DNA of 64,000 nucleotides from Leifsonia sp. CL147. Its GTDB lineage: Bacteria > Actinomycetota > Actinomycetes > Actinomycetales > Microbacteriaceae. The position numbers and the translations under genes are program-made. Positions 58,908 to 64,000 of the stretch are shown piece by piece (position 1 is the first letter of the stretch; each line of letters starts with the position of its first letter). The notes under the pieces are model-generated. The model searched no databases and was not told the DNA's origin. It was given only the letters and a program-made list of their open reading frames with translations. The stretch lies in NCBI RefSeq assembly GCF_900114565.1, contig NZ_FOTM01000017.1, positions 1 to 64,000 on the forward strand, given 5' to 3'.

Positions 58908-59810
58908 TCAGGCGAGCACGCGCAGCGACCCGGGAACGACCGTGACCTCGATCGGGAGCGGGCCGATCCGCTCTCCGTCGGCGTAGGCCACGACATCCTC
59001 CGCTTCGATGCGGACGCTGCTCACCGGCAGGATGCTGACCTCGGGCAGGCTGGTGTGCTCGCCTCGGAACACCTTCGGGAACATGCGGAGAAAACGGAGC
59101 GGCGACATCCGCTCGACGATGAAGAGGTCGAGGCGGCCGTCGGCCAGGTCGGCGTCGGGCACGATCCGCATGCCGCCGCCGAGCGACCGGTTGTTGGCGA
59201 CCGAGACGAGCATCGCATCCACCTCGATCAGGCGGCCGTCGGCGTGGATGCGGTACGGGCGAGGCGCCAGCGTCGCGAGTTCGCGCAGCAGGGCGATGAT
59301 GTAGCGGCTGCGTCCCCGGGGACGCGTCATCAGGTTGGCGCGCTCGTTCACCGTGGCATCGAAACCGGCCGAGACGACGCAGCCGAACCAGGTCGTGAGT
59401 TCGCCGTGACGGATGGTGCCCGCATCGATCGTGCGCGGTTCCCGCTGAAGGGCATCCAGCAGGAAGGCGATGGCCGCCTCCGTGTCGCGGACGGGGATGC
59501 CCAGGCCGTCGGCCAGGTCGTTCCCGGTTCCGCTCGGCACGATTCCGAGCGGGGTCCGGCGTCCTGCGACGAGGTCGATGCCGAGGTTCGCCATCCCGTC
59601 GCCACCCACGACGACGAGTGCATCCGCGCCGGCGTCCAAGGCCCGGGCGGTCTCACGCCGGAGCAGCTCGAGATTCGCCTCGTCCATCACCACGACACGA
59701 TGACCGGCCTCGCGGAGGCGTTCGACCGTGCGCGGGCCCACCTCACGGCGGTGGCCGAAGGACGCCATCGGGTTGACCGCGACGACCACGGCCAGCGAAG
59801 TTCCGGTCAC
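58908..59810 (-). CDS. Diacylglycerol kinase-family lipid kinase
   Basis: 300 residues from GTG 59810. DAGK catalytic motif VVGGDGMANLG near residue 68, PLGIVPSGTGNDLADGL near 88, and the C-terminal YADGERIGPLPIEVTVVPG. These kinases phosphorylate diacylglycerol or related lipids and recycle it to phosphatidic acid. Basic helix around residue 165 (RPRGRSRYI). Monocistronic by appearance, tRNA downstream. Confidence 0.92.
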   Translation of the reverse strand: MTGTSLAVVVAVNPMASFGHRREVGPRTVERLREAGHRVVVMDEANLELLRRETARALDAGADALVVVGGDGMANLGIDLVAGRRTPLGIVPSGTGNDLADGLGIPVRDTEAAIAFLLDALQREPRTIDAGTIRHGELTTWFGCVVSAGFDATVNERANLMTRPRGRSRYIIALLRELATLAPRPYRIHADGRLIEVDAMLVSVANNRSLGGGMRIVPDADLADGRLDLFIVERMSPLRFLRMFPKVFRGEHTSLPEVSILPVSSVRIEAEDVVAYADGERIGPLPIEVTVVPGSLRVLA

Positions 59811-59863
59811 AGTGCCGATGATGACACACGACGGCCGCCGCAGACGCGCGCGGTGGGCCGGCG

Positions 59864-61957
59864 TCAGAGGCGCAGCCGGCGCAGGAGCTGGGCGTTGACC
59901 GCCACGACGACCGTCGAGACCGACATCAGCACAGCGCCGACGGCCGGCGACACGAGGAGGCCGAGACCGATCGCGACTCCGGCCGCCAGAGGGAGCGCGA
60001 CCACGTTGTAACCCGTGGCCCAGGCGAGGTTCTGCAGCATTTTACGGTAGGTGGCGCGCGACAGCGCGATCACCGCCGAAGCGCCCCGCGGGTCGCTGGA
60101 AGCGAGAACCACGCCGGCGGACTCGATGGCCACGTCCGTCCCGGCGCCGATCGCGATGCCGACGTCCGCCTGCGCCAGTGCCGGAGCGTCGTTGACCCCG
60201 TCCCCGACCATCGCCACCCGAGAGCCGTCGGACTGCAGCCGTGCGACGGTGCCGGACTTGTCCCCCGGCAGCACTTCCGCGAACACCTCGTCGATGCCCA
60301 ACTCGCGGGCCACCGCATCCGCCACCGCGCGGGAGTCTCCGGTGAGCATGGCGACGCGGACGCCGCGCTCGCGCAACGTGCGGACCGCCTCCCGCGACTC
60401 CGGACGGATGACGTCGGCCAGCGCGATCATGCCCGACACCTTGTCTCCATGGAGCACGTGGACGACGGTCTGGCCGGCCGCCGCAGCACGATCGGCCGCC
60501 TCGCGGACAGTGCTGCCCGCCGTCAGACGACGCTCGGCCAGCAGTCGCGGAGCGCCGACCGTGACCGGTTCGCCCTCCACGACGGCGGATGCGCCGCGTC
60601 CCCCGAGCGCTTCGAAGTCGCGCACCGGCCCGACCGGGAGTCCCCGCCGTCGCGCCTCGCGGACGATCGCTGCGCCGATGGGGTGCTCAGCAGGTGCCTC
60701 CACGGCGGCGGCGAGGGCGAGGAGCGCATCCTCGTCCCCCTCCTCCGCCACTACCGCAACGACCCCCTGGCGGCCTTCGGTCAGCGTGCCGGTCTTGTCG
60801 AAGAGGACCACGTCGATGTTCCGTGCATCCTCCATCGCGTGGCGGTCGCGGATGAGCAGGCCCTTCCGGGCACCGATCGATGTGGAGATCTGGGCGACCA
60901 GCGGGATGGCGAGCCCCAGCGCGTGCGGGCAGGCGATGATCAGCACGGTCACCACACGCTCGAGGATGAACGCCGGATCGCCGGGACGGAGGATCAGCCA
61001 CACGATCAGTGTGACGATGGCGACGGCGAGCGCGAGAGAGAACAGCCACGCGGCGGCGCGGTCGGCAAGCACCTGCGTGCCCGACTTGCTCGCCTGAGCG
61101 TCGGAGACGAGCTTCACGATGCCGGCCAGGGCGGTATCGTCTCCGGTCCGGGTGACCCGGACGACGAGGGACCCGCTGCCCGAGATGCTTCCGGCCACCA
61201 CCTGCTCCCCCGGCCCGCGTGTCACCGGCTGGGACTCGCCGGTCAGCAGCGACTCGTCGAGCTCGCTCCGCCCATCCACGATCTCGCCATCGGCGGGAAT
61301 CGCCGAGCCGGGACGCACGCGCACCAGGTCGCCCACTCTCAGGTCGGCGACGGCCACGGCCTGCGGCTCGGCGTGAATGTCCGGGAGCCTCTCGGCGGTG
61401 TCCGGCAGGAGTTCGGCCAGCTCGCCCAGCGCATCCTGAGCCCCCATCACGGCGGACATCTCGATCCAGTGACCGAACAGCATGATCAGGATGAGCGTGG
61501 CGAGCTCCCACCAGAAGTCCATCCCGGGCAGGCCGAACGTCACCGCGACGCTGTAGCCGAACGCGACCACGATCGCCAGCGAGATGAGGGTCATCATCCC
61601 GGGCTGCTTGGAACGCAGCTCATCGACGGCGCCGCGGAGGAACACGAGGCCGCCGGAGAAGAAGATCGCGACGCCGAACACGGCGGGGATGTACTGGCTC
61701 CCGGGGAACCTCGGACCGGCCAACCCGAGGATGTCCTGGAGTCCCGGTGAGAAGACCAGTGCCGGAATGGTGAGGACCAGCGTGAGCCAGAACTTCCGGC
61801 GGAAGACGGCCGGGTCGTGGCCGGCGTGTTCGGAGTGGCCGGCGTGCGCCTCGTGCGTCTCGTGCCCCGCGTGAGCATCGTGCCCGGCATGAGGATCGTG
61901 GTGCTGGTGGTGCGAGACGGTCGGGCCGAGGGCTGTCGGCGTGTTCTTCTCGTCCAT
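59864..61957 (-). CDS. copB: Copper-translocating P1B-type ATPase (CPH motif, CopB-like)
   Basis: 697 residues from ATG 61957. His-rich N-terminus with repeated HAGH units (residues 16-48) instead of an HMA domain. Eight membrane segments expected; the ion-site motif is CPH in IIACPHALGLAIP, the mark of P1B-3 (CopB) enzymes. Phosphorylation site DKTGTLTEG, the TGES-type loop LLTGESQPV, and hinge MVGDGVNDAPAL. Exports copper. Just upstream is a CsoR-like operator. Confidence 0.93.
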   Translation of the reverse strand: MDEKNTPTALGPTVSHHQHHDPHAGHDAHAGHETHEAHAGHSEHAGHDPAVFRRKFWLTLVLTIPALVFSPGLQDILGLAGPRFPGSQYIPAVFGVAIFFSGGLVFLRGAVDELRSKQPGMMTLISLAIVVAFGYSVAVTFGLPGMDFWWELATLILIMLFGHWIEMSAVMGAQDALGELAELLPDTAERLPDIHAEPQAVAVADLRVGDLVRVRPGSAIPADGEIVDGRSELDESLLTGESQPVTRGPGEQVVAGSISGSGSLVVRVTRTGDDTALAGIVKLVSDAQASKSGTQVLADRAAAWLFSLALAVAIVTLIVWLILRPGDPAFILERVVTVLIIACPHALGLAIPLVAQISTSIGARKGLLIRDRHAMEDARNIDVVLFDKTGTLTEGRQGVVAVVAEEGDEDALLALAAAVEAPAEHPIGAAIVREARRRGLPVGPVRDFEALGGRGASAVVEGEPVTVGAPRLLAERRLTAGSTVREAADRAAAAGQTVVHVLHGDKVSGMIALADVIRPESREAVRTLRERGVRVAMLTGDSRAVADAVARELGIDEVFAEVLPGDKSGTVARLQSDGSRVAMVGDGVNDAPALAQADVGIAIGAGTDVAIESAGVVLASSDPRGASAVIALSRATYRKMLQNLAWATGYNVVALPLAAGVAIGLGLLVSPAVGAVLMSVSTVVVAVNAQLLRRLRL

Positions 61958-61970
61958 GTCGATCGGAACA

Positions 61971-61988
61971 GTACCCCGTAGGGGTATA
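61971..61988. promoter_or_regulatory. CsoR/copper-type operator upstream of the Cu ATPase
   Basis: TACCCCGTAGGGGTA (61972-61986) is a perfect 6-bp inverted repeat around GTA, the form of actinobacterial CsoR-type sites, placed 14 nt before the ATPase start and 52 nt before the divergent MBL gene. TATACC within it may be the ATPase -10. No csoR gene lies in this window. Confidence 0.7.
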
Positions 61989-62040
61989 TTCCTCAACCGC
62001 GAGCTTGCACTTCTCATCCCATCCGGTATTTCCTAAGAAC

Positions 62041-62679
62041 ATGAGACTCACGAAGTTCGAACATTCCGGCCTGGAGCTCGAAGAGCGCGGCGCGAAGCTG
62101 TTCATCGACCCCGGCGCCTTCACGTCGCCGCTCACCGACACGGCCGGCGCCGTGGCTGTGGTCATCACGCACGAGCATCCCGATCACTGGACGCCCGAGC
62201 AGCTGAACCGGGTGCTCGAGCTGTCGCCCGAGGCGAAGATCTACGGGCCCGAGGGTGTCGCCGCGGCGGCATCCGGCTTCGACGTCACGGTCGTGCACCC
62301 CGGCGACACCGTCGAGGCGGGACCCTTCACGCTCCGGTTCTTCGGGGGGAAGCACGCCGTCATCCACTCGAGCATCCCGGTGGTCGACAATGTCGGCGTC
62401 CTCGTGAACGACACCCTCTACTACGCGGGCGATTCGTTCGCCGAGCCGGAGGGCGTGGAGGTCGATCTGCTCGCGGCGCCGGCAGGTGCGCCCTGGATGA
62501 AGATCGCGGAGGTGATCGACTACGTGCTCGCCCTCAAGCCCAAGCGGAGCATCCCCATTCACGAGATGGTGCTCTCGCGGGCAGGCAAGGACATGTCGAA
62601 CGCGCGACTGAAATGGGCGACCGAGCAGAACGGCGGAACGCACTACCCGCTGGAGCCGGGCGACTCCCTGGAGCTCTGA
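62041..62679 (+). CDS. MBL-fold metallo-hydrolase
   Basis: 212 residues from ATG 62041. The metallo-beta-lactamase motif is VVITHEHPDHWTPEQL (HxHxDH) at about residues 41-56, preceded by LFIDPGAF; further His in GGKHAVIH and Asp in YYAGDSF. It resembles the UlaG-like branch, with a HEMVLS near the C-terminus. Substrate unknown. Divergent from the copper ATPase and could share its control region. Confidence 0.85.
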   Translation: MRLTKFEHSGLELEERGAKLFIDPGAFTSPLTDTAGAVAVVITHEHPDHWTPEQLNRVLELSPEAKIYGPEGVAAAASGFDVTVVHPGDTVEAGPFTLRFFGGKHAVIHSSIPVVDNVGVLVNDTLYYAGDSFAEPEGVEVDLLAAPAGAPWMKIAEVIDYVLALKPKRSIPIHEMVLSRAGKDMSNARLKWATEQNGGTHYPLEPGDSLEL

Positions 62680-62685
62680 CCGCCG

Positions 62686-62949
62686 TCAGCGCCCGTGCTC
62701 TGCGAGGATCTGGTCCACGTCGATCCGCCGCAGCAGCGCCTCCCAGTCGATCGAGCGGGCCTCGTCGGCGACGGCCTCGTCGGCGAGCACCCGCCCGCTC
62801 CGCTCGACGACGATGCCGCGCGGGAGCATCCCATTCAACTCGGCCAGGATGGCGTCGTCGACGGCTTCGGTGTCGAAGTCGGCGCCGACGCGCGCGTAGT
62901 AGTCGCCGGAGAGGGTGTAAGACACGATTCCGGTTTCGATGCGGCTCAT
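62686..62949 (-). CDS. Small conserved hypothetical protein
   Basis: 87 residues from ATG 62949 (another ATG at 62958 adds three). Acidic, soluble: begins SRIETGIVSYTLSGDYYARVGADFD (given as its ends SRIETG and GADFD), then helical AVDDAILAELNGMLPRGIVV and IDWEALLRRIDVDQIL. No motif recognised. Convergent with the MBL gene, 6 nt apart. Confidence 0.6.
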   Translation of the reverse strand: MSRIETGIVSYTLSGDYYARVGADFDTEAVDDAILAELNGMLPRGIVVERSGRVLADEAVADEARSIDWEALLRRIDVDQILAEHGR

Positions 62950-63051
62950 GCGACGCATGCTAGCGCGTCCCCGCCGGTGGTGAAGCGGTGAAGCCTCAGA
63001 TGGATGCGCGCGGCGCCGTGAGCGACCGGCCGGAAGCGTACAGTGCCGGGC

Positions 63052-63285
63052 ATGAGTGATCGGCCGGATGACACGGACCAGCCGCGCGATGCGGACCAGC
63101 CGCGGGATGCGCGCGATGCGGACGAGCCGCGCGATGCGGACGAGCTCGCGGATGCCGTCAGCGACCTCGGCGAGACGAACACCGACAGGCTGGAGACGGT
63201 CAGCGAGCGCAACGAGTCCCTCGCGGAGCGCGTGCCGTCGGACGATGACCTGCCCCGCACGAAGGGGTCACCCGGTCAGGGGTAG
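63052..63285 (+). CDS. Small acidic repeat protein
   Basis: 77 residues from ATG 63052; a GTG at 63043 is possible. The first half consists of repeats of the type DADQPRD / DADEPRD, the second half is a polar helix (ETVSERNESLAERVPSDDD). Intrinsically disordered by composition. Unknown function; codon periodicity is consistent with coding but short. Confidence 0.45.
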   Translation: MSDRPDDTDQPRDADQPRDARDADEPRDADELADAVSDLGETNTDRLETVSERNESLAERVPSDDDLPRTKGSPGQG

Positions 63286-63349
63286 GCGCGCAGAACTGTC
63301 CCCGGGCGGGGACTGGGGGCGGGTGACCGCGCTCGATACGTTTGGGCTT

Positions 63350-64000
63350 GTGAGTTCAGAGCGGATGCGCGATCGCGCCCCCGGCGCAGCCGTGATGGAG
63401 CACGTGGTGCGGCTCCGGGAGGCGTTCCCGGGCCGATCGGCGCTGGCCCGCGCGTTCGGGGCCGACCCGCTTCCCGCTGAAGCGCATCCCTGGTTCGCGG
63501 GGGCATTGGGCGAGCGCGAGGTCGGCGCAGCGCTGGCGCGCCTGCCGGGTGGATGGAGCGCCTTCCACGCGGTTCCGGTCGGCTCCGGGGAGGCGGATGT
63601 CGACCATCTCATCGTCGGTCCCGGTGGTGTGTTCGTCGTCAATACGAAGCATCACCGCGGAGCACGGCTCACGGTGTACGAGCGGTCGATTCTCGTCAAT
63701 GGCGTGAAGCAGCCGTACCTGCGGAACGCGGATCTCGAGGCATCCCGGGTACGCGGCCTGCTGCTGCGCACCGGAATCAAGACGCGCGTGCATCCGGTCA
63801 TCGCGGTGGTCGGGGCCAAGGAGGTGCGCTTCCGGCAGCACCCGGCGCACGCGACAGTGCTGCGGGCGGAGACGCTCGTCCGCTGGTTGTCGCGACGGCC
63901 GGCCGCTCTGGATGCGGACACGGTGGCGCGCGCCGCGCAGCTGTTCGACGACCCGGCGACGTGGCGAGCCGTGGAGTCGCGTCCGGGCACCCTCGAGCGG
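63350..64000 (+). CDS. NERD-domain protein (partial, runs off window end)
   Basis: 217 codons from GTG 63350 remain open to the window edge. After a ~45-residue N-terminal part comes a NERD (nuclease-related) domain: WFAGALGEREVGAALARLPG near residue 50 (helix with Gly-Glu), HAVPVGSGEADVDHLIVGPGG with the Asp-x-Asp-like centre near 80 and VFVVNTKHHRG with the catalytic-type Lys near 100. GTG lies right after TACGTTTGGGCTT, suggesting a leaderless transcript. Function unknown; C-terminus not visible. Confidence 0.78.
   Translation, partial: MSSERMRDRAPGAAVMEHVVRLREAFPGRSALARAFGADPLPAEAHPWFAGALGEREVGAALARLPGGWSAFHAVPVGSGEADVDHLIVGPGGVFVVNTKHHRGARLTVYERSILVNGVKQPYLRNADLEASRVRGLLLRTGIKTRVHPVIAVVGAKEVRFRQHPAHATVLRAETLVRWLSRRPAALDADTVARAAQLFDDPATWRAVESRPGTLER

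Overview
The window is high-GC chromosomal DNA (most lines near 70% G+C) from an actinobacterium. Gene order, many GTG and TTG starts, leaderless start candidates and the families present suggest a Microbacteriaceae member, Leifsonia-like; that assignment is inference. No rRNA, CRISPR array, transposase or phage gene was seen. There is one tRNA (Glu, CTC).

Layout. 1-806: membrane/secreted pair, cut by the window edge. 1109-6075: dprA, comM, yraN, DUF2469, rnhB, rplS. 6278-10352: membrane protein, map, trmD, then a divergent MFS exporter / FadR-type regulator pair sharing a three-site GGTATACC operator. 10384-11819: rimM, khpA, rpsP. 12000-15477: YbdK-type carboxylate-amine ligase and three tandem SGNH-hydrolase lipoproteins. 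15523-19359: ffh, DUF2004-like gene, ftsY, CHAD protein. 19372-23128: a lower-GC island encoding a lactococcin-972-like bacteriocin, a lipoprotein, a membrane adaptor with a peptidoglycan-binding domain, and an ABC ATPase/permease. 23365-26994: smc. 27146-32332: livFGMHK branched-chain amino-acid transporter. 32551-36117: GNAT enzyme, mutM, rnc, rpmF, yceD. 36129-40789: transglutaminase/DUF58/MoxR set. 40800-53892: coaD, recG, TPR gene, rsmD, thiL, DUF3515, ddl, gpsA, plsC, a VapBC-like module, murA, leuD, leuC. 54075-55933: PP2C phosphatase and TerC with a probable manganese riboswitch. 56497-58657: methyltransferase and an AbiE-like HTH/nucleotidyltransferase toxin-antitoxin pair. 58717-64000: tRNA-Glu, diacylglycerol-kinase-like gene, CPH-type copper ATPase with a CsoR-like operator, MBL hydrolase, small proteins and a NERD-domain gene running off the end.

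Most of the window is conserved housekeeping sequence: translation (rplS, rpsP, rimM, trmD, rpmF, rnc, map), protein targeting (ffh, ftsY), chromosome maintenance (smc, recG, dprA, mutM, rnhB), wall synthesis (ddl, murA) and leucine synthesis (leuCD). The points of most interest are the bacteriocin island, a short GTG leader peptide with four consecutive leucine codons and a stem-loop upstream of leuCD, a 36-bp near-perfect palindrome that is at once promoter and operator of the AbiE-like pair, and the 13-bp-spaced triple operator.
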